A DNA stretch of 64,000 bases from UBA4615 sp044368415 (GCA_044368415.1 JBIPLJ010000008.1:36345-100344), one strand, 5' to 3'. Positions 26,990 to 36,848 are shown, counted from the first letter of the stretch. Numbers and translations are program-made. Notes: a model not told the origin generated them from the sequence alone.

Positions 26990-28156
26990 GTGCTCGAAAC
27001 CGTGTTCGTCGCCGCCGGCCTGCTGGTCGGGTACACCTATGTCGGCTACCCGCTGCTGCTGCGCGTACTCGTCCGCATGCGGGGTCGCGGGACCGCGCAC
27101 GGCGACGCGCAGCCGCCGGTCGCCATCGTTGTGGTCGCCTACGACGAGGCGGATCGGATCGCCGCGAAGGTGCGCACCTGCCTCGGGCAGGACTATCCGG
27201 CCGACCGGCTGCGCGTCGTCGTGGTGTCCGATGGCTCGACCGATGCAACCATCGAACATGCGCTCGCTGAGGGAGGTGACCGCGTGCAGGCGGTGGCGTT
27301 CGAGCGCCGCAGGGGCAAGGCCGCCTGCCTCAACGACGTGGTGCCGGCCTGTCCCGAGCCGATCATCGTGCTCACCGACGTGCGCCAGCGGCTGTCGCAA
27401 GACGCGGTCGCGCGGCTGGTCGCCGCGCTCGGGGATCCGAGCGTCGGCGCCGTCGGCGGCGCGCTGGTGCTCGAAACCGAAGGCGGCGGCTTCGGCCAGA
27501 GCATCGACGCCTACTGGCGCTACGAGACCGCGATCCGCCGCGCTGAGAGCGCGCTGTATTCGAGCGTCGGCGTCAGCGGCGCGCTGTATGCGATACGCCG
27601 GTCAGTGTTCAGGACGATCCCGCCCGACACCGTGCTCGACGACGTGCTGATACCGATGCAGGTCGTGGCCGACGGCCACCGTGTGCTGTTCGAGGACGGC
27701 GCCCGGGCCTTCGACCGCCCGGCCGCCAGCGCTGACGGGGAGCGCGCACGCAAGACCCGGACCCTCGCCGGCAACTTCCAGCTGCTGGCAGCGCACCCGT
27801 GGCTGCTGTCGCCGCGCCGCAATCCGCTGTTCCTGCAGTTCGTGTCGCACAAGGTTCTGCGGCTGGTGGTGCCGGCCGCGCTGGTTGCGATGCTGCTCGC
27901 GAGCGCGGCGCTTGCGCCCGGGCGGCCGTTCTGGATCATCGTGCTCGCGCTACAGCTGGCCGGGTACCTGCTGCCGCTCGCGATCCGTCTGTCGCCGTCC
28001 CTCGCCCGCCTGCGGGCCGTCCGGCTCGCGGCCGCCTTCGTCGTCCTAAACTCGTTTGTCGTGCTCGGCCTGATCGCCTTCCTGCGCTCCGGGGAAACGC
28101 ACCTGTGGCAAGTGACCCGCATGCCACCCCCGTCCCCGGACGGGCAGGACCACTGA
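26990..28156 (+). CDS. Glycosyltransferase family 2, membrane-anchored
   Basis: The 388-residue protein starts at GTG 26990 with an N-terminal helix (VFVAAGLLVGYTYVGYPLLL). It has a GT-A domain (PPVAIVVVAYDEADRIAAKV, VVVSDGSTD with the nucleotide-binding Asp, LTDVRQRLSQDAV as the DxD-region, TVLDDVLIPMQV) and two or three C-terminal helices. It resembles processive GT2 enzymes (BcsA/IcaA-like topology), but the QxxRW product-binding motif is not seen, so a single sugar transfer is more likely. It is part of the exopolysaccharide operon. Confidence 0.87.
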   Translation: MLETVFVAAGLLVGYTYVGYPLLLRVLVRMRGRGTAHGDAQPPVAIVVVAYDEADRIAAKVRTCLGQDYPADRLRVVVVSDGSTDATIEHALAEGGDRVQAVAFERRRGKAACLNDVVPACPEPIIVLTDVRQRLSQDAVARLVAALGDPSVGAVGGALVLETEGGGFGQSIDAYWRYETAIRRAESALYSSVGVSGALYAIRRSVFRTIPPDTVLDDVLIPMQVVADGHRVLFEDGARAFDRPAASADGERARKTRTLAGNFQLLAAHPWLLSPRRNPLFLQFVSHKVLRLVVPAALVAMLLASAALAPGRPFWIIVLALQLAGYLLPLAIRLSPSLARLRAVRLAAAFVVLNSFVVLGLIAFLRSGETHLWQVTRMPPPSPDGQDH

Positions 28157-28169
28157 ACGACCGCCCCCG

Positions 28170-29399
28170 ATGCGCATCGTCTACTTCGTGTCGCTGTTTC
28201 CCTGCTGGTCGGAGACCTTCATCGTCCGGGAGATCCGCCAGTTGATCGATGCGGGGGTGGACGTGCGCATCGTGTCGCTCAAACACCCAACCGAGGCGCT
28301 CGTACAGCCGGACGCCAAGACGCTGCTCGAGCGCGTCGAGTACCCGACCCGGGGCGCCGCGGCGCTCATCGACGTGCTGGGCGAACTCGTGCGCGGCGGA
28401 CCGCGCCGGATGCTCGACGTGTTGCGCACGGTCTGGGCGCTGCGCCACGACCCGCAGGCGGCGCTCAAGACCGCCGTGGTCGTCTGGCGCACGCTCGCGC
28501 TCGGCCCGCGGCTGCGCGAGCTCGAGCCGGACCACCTGCACGCACACTGGGCGACCTATCCGTCGACCGCCGCAATGCTGCTCTCGAACATGCTGGACGT
28601 GCCCTTCAGCTTCACCTCACATGCCCACGACATCTTCGTCAACGACCACCTGCTGGGCATCAAGCTCGCCGCAGCGCGCTTCGGCGTGACCATCTCCGAC
28701 TACAACCGCAGCCACCTGAGCCGCTTCACCGCGAACCGGCCGGCGGCCCCGCTGCACGTCATCCGCTGCGGGGTGCTGCTCGACGAGTTCGGCTTCGCCG
28801 AGGCCGGCCGCGACCCGGGGCTGATCGTGTCGGTCGGGCGTCTCGACGAGATCAAGGGGTTCGAACACCTCGTGGACGCCTGCGAGCGGCTGATGCGCCG
28901 GGGCATCGCGTTTCGCTGCCAGATCGTCGGCGACGGGCCCTTGCGCGGGGCGCTCGGGCGCCGCATCGAGGCGGCCGGCCTGCAGGGCCGGGTCGAGTTG
29001 CTCGGCGTGCTCGATCAGCTCGCGGTGCGTGCGCTGCTGTCACGGGCCGGCCTGTTCGTGCTGCCCTGCGTCGTCGCCCGCAGTGGCGATCGTGACGGAA
29101 TCCCGGTCGCCCTGATGGAGTCGATGGCCATGGGCCTGCCAGTCGTCTCGACGCGGGTCTCGGGCGTGCCCGAGCTCGTCGAGGACGGCGTCTCCGGACT
29201 GCTGGTCGAGCCGGCCGACCCCGATGCGCTCGCCACAGCGGTCGCCCGACTGCTGTCGGACGCCCCGCTCGCCCGCCGCCTCGCGCGCGCTGCGCGAAGC
29301 GCCGTGGAGCGCGGGTTCGACGCTCGCAAGGAAGCCGACAAGCTGCTCGCCGCGATCCGTGGCGCACTCGCCGCCGACACCGGCATGGCCGTCCGTTGA
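28170..29399 (+). CDS. Glycosyltransferase family 4 (operon copy 1)
   Basis: The 409-residue GT-B enzyme has an N-terminal domain with VYFVSLFPCWSETFIVREI and LHAHWATYPSTAAML, and a C-terminal donor domain with IVSVGRLDEIKGFEHLVDAC, QIVGDGPLRGAL and the E(x7)E signature (GIPVALMESMAMGLPVVSTR). It adds a sugar from a nucleotide donor to the lipid-linked repeat unit at the cytoplasmic face. Donor and acceptor cannot be read from sequence. Its stop overlaps the TTG start of the next gene. Confidence 0.9.
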   Translation: MRIVYFVSLFPCWSETFIVREIRQLIDAGVDVRIVSLKHPTEALVQPDAKTLLERVEYPTRGAAALIDVLGELVRGGPRRMLDVLRTVWALRHDPQAALKTAVVVWRTLALGPRLRELEPDHLHAHWATYPSTAAMLLSNMLDVPFSFTSHAHDIFVNDHLLGIKLAAARFGVTISDYNRSHLSRFTANRPAAPLHVIRCGVLLDEFGFAEAGRDPGLIVSVGRLDEIKGFEHLVDACERLMRRGIAFRCQIVGDGPLRGALGRRIEAAGLQGRVELLGVLDQLAVRALLSRAGLFVLPCVVARSGDRDGIPVALMESMAMGLPVVSTRVSGVPELVEDGVSGLLVEPADPDALATAVARLLSDAPLARRLARAARSAVERGFDARKEADKLLAAIRGALAADTGMAVR

Positions 29400-30544
29400 A
29401 CGTGCTGATCGTCACCGACGAGATGGAGCTCGGTGGCTCGCAGCGCCAGATCACCGAGCTCGCCCTCGGGCTGCGCGCCCGGGGCGACACCGTCTCGGTG
29501 CGCTACTTCCGCAACGAGTCGTTCTTGGTCGGGCGGCTGCGCGACGGCGGCGTCGACGTGGCGCGCATGCCCAAGTCCGGCCGCATCGACGCGGGCTTCG
29601 TGATGCGGCTCGCTCGGTGTATCCGCGAGGGCCGCTTCGAGGTCGTGCATGCGTTCTCGTTTACCGCCGAGCTGTGGTCGGCGGTCGCGCTGGCACTGCT
29701 CGAGCGTGCGGCGCGGCCGGCGCTGGTGACGTCGATCCGAGGCACCTACGAGTGGTACACGCCCCTGCAGTGGCGGCTCAAGCGCTGGACGACCCGCCGA
29801 TCGGCGGCCGTGGTCGCCAATGCCACGGCGGCCGCCGCGCATGCGTTCGCCCGGATGAGGCTGCCGCAGGAGCGCCTGGCGATCGTGCGCAACGGCATCG
29901 AGCGACCGGCCGATCGAGAGGCTGCACGCGCCCGTCACCGGCACGCGCTCGGCATCGCCACCGACAGGCCGCTGGCGCTGTTCGTCGGACGCCTGGTCGA
30001 TCACAAGAACCTGCCGATGCTGGTCCGCGCGGCAGGGCGACTCGCGGCCCGCGGCTCGACGCTGCGGTTCGTACTGGTCGGCGACGGGCCACTGGCCGGC
30101 GAAACGCGACGCGCGATCACCGACGCCGGACTCGACGACCGGATGATCCTGGCGGGCGAGCGCAACGATGCGGCCGAGCTGATGTGCGCGGCGGACATGC
30201 TGGTGTTGCCGTCCTGGCGCGAGGGCCTGCCCAACGTCGTGATCGAGGCGATGCAGGCAGGCTGCGCCGTGATCGCGACCCGCGCCGGCGGCATCCCCGA
30301 GCTGATCCGCGACGGCGAGACCGGACTGCTGGTCGCAATCGATGACGATGCCGCGCTCGCCGCCGCACTGGAGCGGCTCGAGCACGACCCCGGGCTGCGC
30401 GCACGCCTGGCGGCGTCTGCGCAGACGCGTGCGGCGCAGGACTACGGGGTCGAGGCGATGGTGGCGGCGATGCGGGGGGTCTACGCACACGCGCGGCACG
30501 CCCCGGCTCGAGACGCGAGCACCGCCCCGGTGGCCGACCGATGA
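29396..30544 (+). CDS. Glycosyltransferase family 4 (operon copy 2)
   Basis: The 382-residue GT-B enzyme begins with NVLIVTDEMELGGSQRQITE, the glycine-rich acceptor loop. The donor domain has LFVGRLVDHKNLPMLVRAA, LVGDGPLAGETR and the E(x7)E motif REGLPNVVIEAMQAGCAVIA. I take the TTG at 29396, which overlaps the upstream TGA, as the start; no ATG lies closer. The gene ends overlapping the asparagine-synthase-like gene (ATGA, 30541). It is similar to XrtA-locus GT4 enzymes. Confidence 0.9.
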   Translation: MNVLIVTDEMELGGSQRQITELALGLRARGDTVSVRYFRNESFLVGRLRDGGVDVARMPKSGRIDAGFVMRLARCIREGRFEVVHAFSFTAELWSAVALALLERAARPALVTSIRGTYEWYTPLQWRLKRWTTRRSAAVVANATAAAAHAFARMRLPQERLAIVRNGIERPADREAARARHRHALGIATDRPLALFVGRLVDHKNLPMLVRAAGRLAARGSTLRFVLVGDGPLAGETRRAITDAGLDDRMILAGERNDAAELMCAADMLVLPSWREGLPNVVIEAMQAGCAVIATRAGGIPELIRDGETGLLVAIDDDAALAAALERLEHDPGLRARLAASAQTRAAQDYGVEAMVAAMRGVYAHARHAPARDASTAPVADR

Positions 30545-32370
30545 GCGCCCCCCATCTCCAGGCCGCCGACTTCCTCGTCGTGCTGCATGCGGGCCGCTGG
30601 ACGCCGCCCGCAGCGGCGCTCGATGCAGACCAGTGGCCCTCGCGTCGCGCCGGCGGCACGATCGAAGTCGCGCGCCCGGCGGACGGCGTCACAGTCCTGT
30701 GGCGCGGCACGCCCACAGTCGCCCCGACAGCCCGCGGCGCAATCGCCCTCTTCCGCGAGCCGCCCGGCGCCCCGCCCGCGCCGGACGCTGCCGCGGTGGC
30801 CGCCGCCGGAGCCGAGTGGCGGCCCGACGCGCTGCGCGGCGGCTTCTGCGCGGTGGCATGGGACGCGCGCGACGCGCGGCTCTCGGCCTGGGTCGACCCG
30901 TTCCGGTCGCGCTCCCTGTGCCACGCCGCGCCCGCAGGCGCGCTCGGGCTCGCCACCGACCTGAGGCTGCTGCGCCTGGCCGGGCTGGTGTCCGCCGAGG
31001 TCTCGCCGACGGCCCTCTACCACTACCTGAATTTCTCCTACATCCCGGCGCCGGCCTGCGCGTTCCAGGCCGCCCGCAAGCTGTCAGCCGGCCACCGTCT
31101 CGACGGCCGCCCGGGCGAGGCCCGCACGGCGCGCTGGTGGACGCTGCGCTACACAGAAGACCTCCGTGATACGCCACAGGCGCTCGCCCGCTCGCTGCGG
31201 GAGCGGATTGTCGCGACGGTGCACGACCACCGTCCGGACACCGGATCGGGCTGGGGCACGTTCCTGAGCGGCGGCACCGACAGCTCGAGCATCAGCGGCA
31301 TCCTCGCCGGGCAGGACAGCGACCAGCGGGTCGACGCGTTCTCGATCGGGTTCGCCGAAGAGGGTTACGACGAGCTCGAGTACTCGAGTATCGCACGGGC
31401 CCACTACGGCCTGGGCGGCGCCGAGCGCCGCGTGTCCGAGACCGACGCGGTGAGCGCGGTGCCGAGGCTCGTCGAAGCCTTCGACGAGCCGTTCGGCAAC
31501 TCGTCGGCGATACCGACCCATGCCTGCGCGGTCATGGCGCGGGACGCTGGCGTCTCGCTGCTGTTGGCCGGCGACGGCGGCGACGAGATCTTCGGCGGCA
31601 ACGAGCGCTACCTGAAAGACCGCATCTTCGAGGCCTACTTCCGCGCGCCCGCGCCGGTGCGCGCGCTCGGCGGCCTGGCGGCCGCCACGCTGGGCCGCCT
31701 CGACATGCGCCTGACCAACCGGATACGCAACTTCCACGCGCGCGGCTCGCTGCCCAATCCGGACCGCTTCTACGCGGACGATTCGTTCGCCTCGGAATGT
31801 TTCGAGGCGCTGCTCGACCCGGCGTTTGCCGCCCGCGTGCAGCGCGACGGCTCGCTCGCCCTGCAGCGCGGCGTCTACGACGCGGCCCGCGCGGACAGCG
31901 AGCTGAACCGGCTGATGTGGATCGACCTGATGATGACGATCGCCGACAACGACCTGGTGAAGGTCGCACGCGCCACGCGCGCCGCCGGGGTCGAGGTCGA
32001 CTACCCGTTCCTCGATCGCGAGCTGGTCGAGTACACCGCCCGGATCCCGGTGCGCCTGAAGGTGCGGGGGGTGCACAAGCGCTGGTTGTTCAAGCGCGCG
32101 ATGGACGACGTACTGCCCGAGGCGATCCGCAACAAGCGTAAGCAGGGCTTCGGACTACCGGTCAGCGTGTGGATCCGCCGCGAGGGTCCGTTCCGCGAGA
32201 TGCTTCGCGACGTCCTGCATTCGCGCGCCGCCCGCGAACGCGCGATCATCCGCCCCGCACACGTCGACGCGCTGCTGGAGCGCCACACCCGCGGCGCCTG
32301 GGACCACGCCGCCGAGCTGTACATGCTGCTGATGCTCGAGCTCTGGCACCGGAGGCACGTCGATGTGTGA
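30541..32370 (+). CDS. Asparagine-synthase-like amidotransferase lacking the glutaminase cysteine
   Basis: The 609-residue AsnB-family protein has a C-terminal ATP-pyrophosphatase domain intact (PP-loop LSGGTDSSSISG at residues 242-253; LLAGDGGDEIFGGNERYL; NKRKQGFGLPVSVWIRR). The N-terminal glutaminase-like domain is present in outline, but the protein begins MSAPHLQAAD: the Cys2 nucleophile of class II amidotransferases is missing. It therefore should not use glutamine directly, and may take free ammonia or another amine, or form a different amide. It belongs with asparagine-synthase-like genes of XrtA loci. A Cys-bearing paralogue follows 15 nt downstream. Confidence 0.87.
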   Translation: MSAPHLQAADFLVVLHAGRWTPPAAALDADQWPSRRAGGTIEVARPADGVTVLWRGTPTVAPTARGAIALFREPPGAPPAPDAAAVAAAGAEWRPDALRGGFCAVAWDARDARLSAWVDPFRSRSLCHAAPAGALGLATDLRLLRLAGLVSAEVSPTALYHYLNFSYIPAPACAFQAARKLSAGHRLDGRPGEARTARWWTLRYTEDLRDTPQALARSLRERIVATVHDHRPDTGSGWGTFLSGGTDSSSISGILAGQDSDQRVDAFSIGFAEEGYDELEYSSIARAHYGLGGAERRVSETDAVSAVPRLVEAFDEPFGNSSAIPTHACAVMARDAGVSLLLAGDGGDEIFGGNERYLKDRIFEAYFRAPAPVRALGGLAAATLGRLDMRLTNRIRNFHARGSLPNPDRFYADDSFASECFEALLDPAFAARVQRDGSLALQRGVYDAARADSELNRLMWIDLMMTIADNDLVKVARATRAAGVEVDYPFLDRELVEYTARIPVRLKVRGVHKRWLFKRAMDDVLPEAIRNKRKQGFGLPVSVWIRREGPFREMLRDVLHSRAARERAIIRPAHVDALLERHTRGAWDHAAELYMLLMLELWHRRHVDV

Positions 32371-32385
32371 TGACCGGAGGCCGCC

Positions 32386-34314
32386 ATGTGCGGAATAGCA
32401 GGACTGGTCTCGACTGCCGGCGCGCCTCTGCCCGCCGGTCCCGTGGTCGAGCGGATGTGCGCGCTGATGCGCCACCGAGGCCCAGACGCGCTGGGCGTGC
32501 ACCGGGCGCCGTTCGCACACGTCGGGATGCGCCGGCTGGCGATCATCGACCTCGGCGGCGGCCAGCAGCCGATGGCCAACGAGGACGGTACGGTTCGGGT
32601 GGTCTTCAACGGCATGATCTACAACTACGTCGAGCTGCGTACCGAGCTCAAGGCGCTCGGCCATGTCTTTCGCACGGACAGCGACACCGAGTGCATCGTG
32701 CATGCGTACGAAGCCTGGGGCGACGACGCATTCACCCGGCTGCGCGGCATGTTCGCGATCGCCGTGGTCGACGACCGCACGCGTCGGGTGGTGCTGGCAC
32801 GCGACCGGCTCGGCAAGAAGCCGCTCTACTGGACACGCCTGGGCGACCGGAGCATCGCGTTTGCCTCGGAGCTCAAATGCCTGTTCGCGGTGCCGGGCTT
32901 CCAACGCCGGCTCGACGACGACGCGGTGCGCACGTACGCCGCGCTCGGCTACGTGCCGGCGCCCGCGTCGATCCTCGCCGGCACCCGCAAGCTGCGCCCC
33001 GGCCACCTGCTGGTCATCGAGGGCGAGCACACCGCGGAGCGGCCCTATTGGTCCCTCGAGTGGGCGGTGGAGCGAGGCGTCGACGACCGTGAGTGGGTCG
33101 AGCGCCTGCACGCCGGGCTCGACGAGGCCGTGCGAATCCGCCTGCGCAGCGACGTGCCCTTCGGCGCGTTCCTCAGCGGCGGACTGGACTCGAGCGTGGT
33201 CGCGGCGCTGATGGCCCGCCACATGCAGCGGCCGGTCGAGACCTTCACCATCGGCTTTCGCGAGGCCGCGTTCAGCGAGCTGCCTGCTGCGCGCGCGGTC
33301 GCCGCGCATATCGGCGCGCGGCACCATGAGCTGGTCGTCGAGCCGGACGCCGCCGCGCTCGTGCCGAAGCTCGCCTGGCACCTGGACGAGCCGTTCGCGG
33401 ACTCGTCGTCGATTCCCACGTTTCTCGTGTCCGAGCTCGCCGGCCGGCACGTGAAGATGGTGCTGTCCGGCGACGGCGGCGACGAGCTGTTCGGTGGCTA
33501 CGAGCGCTACCGGCGCTTCGCGGCGCTGCGCGGCATGACCCGCGCGACGCTCGGCCTGGGGCCGCCGATCGTGGCCGCGGCCGCGCGCCTGGTGCCGGGC
33601 TTCGCGGGCTGGCGGCTGCGCCGCATCGCCGCTCGGGCGGCGCTGCCCTGGCCCCGCGACTACCTGTCGATGGTCGCACTCGCCTCGGCGGACGACCTGG
33701 CGATGCTGCTGCACCCGGCCCGCCGCGCGGGCGACCCGTTCGCCACGATGATCGACCGGTTCCCCTCGCCGGGCGGTGGGCTCGCCCTGCTCGACTGCAT
33801 GGCGGCTGGCGACATCGCGTCCTACCTGCCCGACGACGTGCTGGTCAAGGTGGACCGGATGACGATGGCCGCGTCGATCGAGGCGCGGGCGCCGATCCTC
33901 GATCACTGCGTCGCCGAGCTCGCCGCGCGCATGCCCTCGCGGGTCAAGCTGCGAGACGGCCGCGGCAAATGGGTGCTGCGTGAGGTCGCCCGCGGGCTGC
34001 TGCCGGCATCGATCCTCGACAGGCCCAAGCAAGGTTTCGCGATTCCGCTGTCGGATTGGCTGCGCGGGCCGCTGCGCGAGATGGTCGGCGACCTGCTGGG
34101 CGATGTGCGCTTCCGGGAGCGCGGCGTGTTCGACGCGGGGCATGCCACCCGCATGCTGGACGCACACCTGGCCGGGCATGCCGACCACGGCGAGCACCTG
34201 TGGTCCATGCTCGCGTTCGAGTCGTGGGCGCGGGCACTGCTCGACGCGCCGCCCGACGACGACGACACCGCACCCGGTGCATCCCGGCCGGCCATGGCCG
34301 CGTCACGGGGCTGA
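32386..34314 (+). CDS. XrtA-system amidotransferase (asparagine synthase family, Cys2 intact)
   Basis: The 642-residue protein begins MCGIAGLVS, so the N-terminal nucleophile cysteine is present. Glutaminase motifs (MRHRGPDALGV, RLAIIDLGGGQQPM, FNGMIYNYVELR) and the synthetase PP-loop (FLSGGLDSSVVA, near residue 263; SGDGGDELFGGYERY; RPKQGFAIPLSDWL) follow. It is the type named exosortase A system-associated amidotransferase 1. It probably amidates a sugar carboxyl, for instance that of the GalNAcA made by the dehydrogenase at 6.3 kb; this is inference. A 30-residue acidic tail ends the protein. Confidence 0.92.
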   Translation: MCGIAGLVSTAGAPLPAGPVVERMCALMRHRGPDALGVHRAPFAHVGMRRLAIIDLGGGQQPMANEDGTVRVVFNGMIYNYVELRTELKALGHVFRTDSDTECIVHAYEAWGDDAFTRLRGMFAIAVVDDRTRRVVLARDRLGKKPLYWTRLGDRSIAFASELKCLFAVPGFQRRLDDDAVRTYAALGYVPAPASILAGTRKLRPGHLLVIEGEHTAERPYWSLEWAVERGVDDREWVERLHAGLDEAVRIRLRSDVPFGAFLSGGLDSSVVAALMARHMQRPVETFTIGFREAAFSELPAARAVAAHIGARHHELVVEPDAAALVPKLAWHLDEPFADSSSIPTFLVSELAGRHVKMVLSGDGGDELFGGYERYRRFAALRGMTRATLGLGPPIVAAAARLVPGFAGWRLRRIAARAALPWPRDYLSMVALASADDLAMLLHPARRAGDPFATMIDRFPSPGGGLALLDCMAAGDIASYLPDDVLVKVDRMTMAASIEARAPILDHCVAELAARMPSRVKLRDGRGKWVLREVARGLLPASILDRPKQGFAIPLSDWLRGPLREMVGDLLGDVRFRERGVFDAGHATRMLDAHLAGHADHGEHLWSMLAFESWARALLDAPPDDDDTAPGASRPAMAASRG

Positions 34315-34317
34315 GTC

Positions 34318-35406
34318 ATGGGTCTGAGCGCCTCGTTCAAGGGGATCGTCAAGCGCATCGGCTCGCCGCTGCTCGAGGCGATGGGGCTGCCGGACCGGGA
34401 GATCGGCCGGCGCGCCTACGCCGAGGACTGCTGGACGATCCTGATGTACCACCGCGTGATCGACGACCCGCACGCCGACCCGTTCTCACTCGGCATGTGC
34501 GTGCGACGCCGCCATTTCGCCGAGCAACTCGACGTCCTCGCGTTGCACTTCCACATCGAGCCGGTCGGCGACGTGATCGCCCGACTGCGCCGTGGCGAGC
34601 GTGTGGCGCCGCGTACGCTGTCGATCACCTTCGACGACGGCTATCTCGACAACGCCGAGATCGCCGTGCCGATGCTTCGCGCGCGCGGCATCCCGGCAAG
34701 CTTCTACGTCGCCACCGGCGGGCTCGACACCCCCGAGGCCCTGTGGTGGGACCGGGTGATCAACGCGGTCGACGCCACCCGCGAGCGCGGAACCGTGACC
34801 GGCGTCGAGCTCGGCGTGCCGGCCGCCGGCGCCTCGCTGTCGCTCGCTCCGCGCGCGCGCGAATGCACCGCAAACGCGCTGCTCGACGTTCTCTGGAGCC
34901 TGCCTCACGCCGAGGTGCTGGCGGCGCTCTCCAGGATCGAGGCTCGGCTCGAACCGGACCGTGCCGCCGACACCTTTGCACCGCGAATGGACAGCCGGAG
35001 CCTGGTTCGACTCGCCGCCGACGGCTTCGAGGTCGGCGCCCACACGGTCAGCCATCCGAACCTCGTCAAGCTGTCGCCTGCGAACGTGCTCGCCGAAGCC
35101 GACGCGTCGCGGCGCACGCTCCAGCGGATCACGGGCACGGCGGTAGCAGGCTTCGCCTATCCGGCCGGGCACTTCGGGACGCAGACCGCCGAGCTCATCC
35201 GGCAGGCCGGCTTCGCCTATGCGGTGAGCGTCGTATCAGGCGTGAACGGCGCCGAGGACGATCCGTACGCGCTGCGGCGCATCGGCGCGCCCGACGCGGC
35301 CCGAGCCGAGTTCAAGGTTGCGCTCGCGCGGGCGATGGGCCGGCGGCCGGCGTCGGTCTCGCCGGCGCGCGAGCCAGCGTCCAGCGATTCCGGGAGGTCC
35401 GCGTGA
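34318..35406 (+). CDS. Polysaccharide deacetylase family protein (NodB type), second of two
   Basis: The 362-residue protein has a CE4 core: WTILMYHRVIDDP, the metal site TFDDGYLDNAEI, a long insertion (about residues 150-235, helical), VGAHTVSHPNL with the His pair, and FAYPAGHFGTQTAEL. It resembles the XrtA-associated deacetylase with a mid-domain insertion. No signal peptide is visible. It follows the amidotransferase by 3 nt and overlaps the ligase gene (GTGA, 35403). Confidence 0.87.
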   Translation: MGLSASFKGIVKRIGSPLLEAMGLPDREIGRRAYAEDCWTILMYHRVIDDPHADPFSLGMCVRRRHFAEQLDVLALHFHIEPVGDVIARLRRGERVAPRTLSITFDDGYLDNAEIAVPMLRARGIPASFYVATGGLDTPEALWWDRVINAVDATRERGTVTGVELGVPAAGASLSLAPRARECTANALLDVLWSLPHAEVLAALSRIEARLEPDRAADTFAPRMDSRSLVRLAADGFEVGAHTVSHPNLVKLSPANVLAEADASRRTLQRITGTAVAGFAYPAGHFGTQTAELIRQAGFAYAVSVVSGVNGAEDDPYALRRIGAPDAARAEFKVALARAMGRRPASVSPAREPASSDSGRSA

Positions 35407-36848
35407 CGCTGATCCGGATCTTCATGGTGGCGCTCGTCATCGTGATCCCGAACCAACTGCACCTGCCCGAGGCCCTCGCCAAGGGCGTGAACCCCTTGAA
35501 CTTGGTCGCGCTGCTGGCGCTGATCGCGTTGTTCCGGCTGCCTCGCCCGGTCGGCGAGGTCCCGCCCGCGCCGCTGACTGTCCCGATCCTGATGCTGTGC
35601 ACGGGGCTGGTCTGGGCGTTTGTCATCGGCGTGACGCGAGACGCGTCGCAGTGGGTCGGCGACCTCACGGCACTGAAGAATTCGATTTTCTTCCCGCTGC
35701 TTTTCTTTTTCTTCTACCACGCGATCCGGGACAAGACGAGCGCACGGATCGTGTTCGCCGCGCTGATCGGCGTGGCCACGCTCGCCGGCCTGGAGGCGAT
35801 CCGGGAAGGCCTCGACTACGGCGCCCTGACCTTCGAGGACACCAAGCGCGCCGCCGGCCCGTTCGGACCCGACTACAAGGCCGCCAACCTCGCCGCCGTG
35901 TTCTTCTGCATGTTCTTCCCGCTGTCCGGTGCGGTCGCGCTCTTCCTGAAGGGACGCCTGCTGCTGCGGGCCATGGCGCTCGGCGGCGCGTTGGTGCTCG
36001 TCTTCGGCACGTTCTTCACGTACTCGCGCCAGGCCTTCTTCATCCTCGCGCTGGTCACCGCGGCGCTTGCGCTGCGACGCAATCCGCTGCTGGCCGTCGT
36101 GACCGCGGTAGCGCTTGCGTCCTACTCGCTGTGGGTACCAGACGTCGTCGTCGAACGGATCGGGATGACCGAGCAGGGCGGCGGCCTCGACTACACGGAA
36201 CAGCGCTTCGATGCGAGCACGGAAAGCCGTTTCACCCTCTGGACCGCAGCGTGGGAGATGTTCCGTGACCATCCCGCCGGGGTTGGCCTCGCGCACTTCA
36301 AGCGCGAGGTAGGGGCCTATGCGCCGAGCTACGCCGGCATGGACGCGCACAACTTCTACATGCTGTTCCTCGCCGAGGGCGGCCTGCCCGGCATCGTCCT
36401 GCTGGTGGGCGCGCTGCTCGGCGTCATCGCGTTCTCATGGCGGGTCGGCCAGCGCCTGGCGAACGACGAGTCGCGCGTACTCGCGGTGGCCTTCCAGCTC
36501 TCGCTGCTCGCGACGCTGCTGGGCAACGTGTACGGCAGCCGACTGCTCGACGGGCCGGTCAGCGGCAACTTCTGGGTGCTCGCGGCGGTCGTCGCGCGGT
36601 GGTTCACGCTGGAGTCCGCCGAACGCCCGGCCGCCGCGGGACGCGAGCCGCGCGGCGGCGACGGCCGACGGACCGCCTCGACGGCGACCCGGCTGGACCC
36701 GGGCGGACGGGCGTCCGCGGGCAACCCGCTCCCTGGCGAGACGCAAGGCGTCCGCGCCCCGGTGCCACGCGGTCCCGACGGCCGGCGGACAGGCGGACGA
36801 GACGACGGTCCCGCGCCGTGGCGCGCGCGTATCGGGGTGCCGAGATGA
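35403..36848 (+). CDS. XrtA-system O-antigen ligase/polymerase-like protein (Wzy_C)
   Basis: The 481-residue protein has about 10-11 transmembrane helices. The Wzy_C/WaaL signature is GTFFTYSRQAFFILAL, and the large periplasmic loop ends with GMDAHNFYMLFLAEGGLPG (the functional His-Asn-x-Tyr). It is the exosortase A-associated ligase type; it either polymerises repeat units or attaches glycan to an acceptor. The last 65 residues (from about 415) form a Gly/Arg/Pro-rich disordered tail that relatives usually lack. The start is GTG at 35403, overlapping the deacetylase stop. Confidence 0.88.
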   Translation: MTLIRIFMVALVIVIPNQLHLPEALAKGVNPLNLVALLALIALFRLPRPVGEVPPAPLTVPILMLCTGLVWAFVIGVTRDASQWVGDLTALKNSIFFPLLFFFFYHAIRDKTSARIVFAALIGVATLAGLEAIREGLDYGALTFEDTKRAAGPFGPDYKAANLAAVFFCMFFPLSGAVALFLKGRLLLRAMALGGALVLVFGTFFTYSRQAFFILALVTAALALRRNPLLAVVTAVALASYSLWVPDVVVERIGMTEQGGGLDYTEQRFDASTESRFTLWTAAWEMFRDHPAGVGLAHFKREVGAYAPSYAGMDAHNFYMLFLAEGGLPGIVLLVGALLGVIAFSWRVGQRLANDESRVLAVAFQLSLLATLLGNVYGSRLLDGPVSGNFWVLAAVVARWFTLESAERPAAAGREPRGGDGRRTASTATRLDPGGRASAGNPLPGETQGVRAPVPRGPDGRRTGGRDDGPAPWRARIGVPR

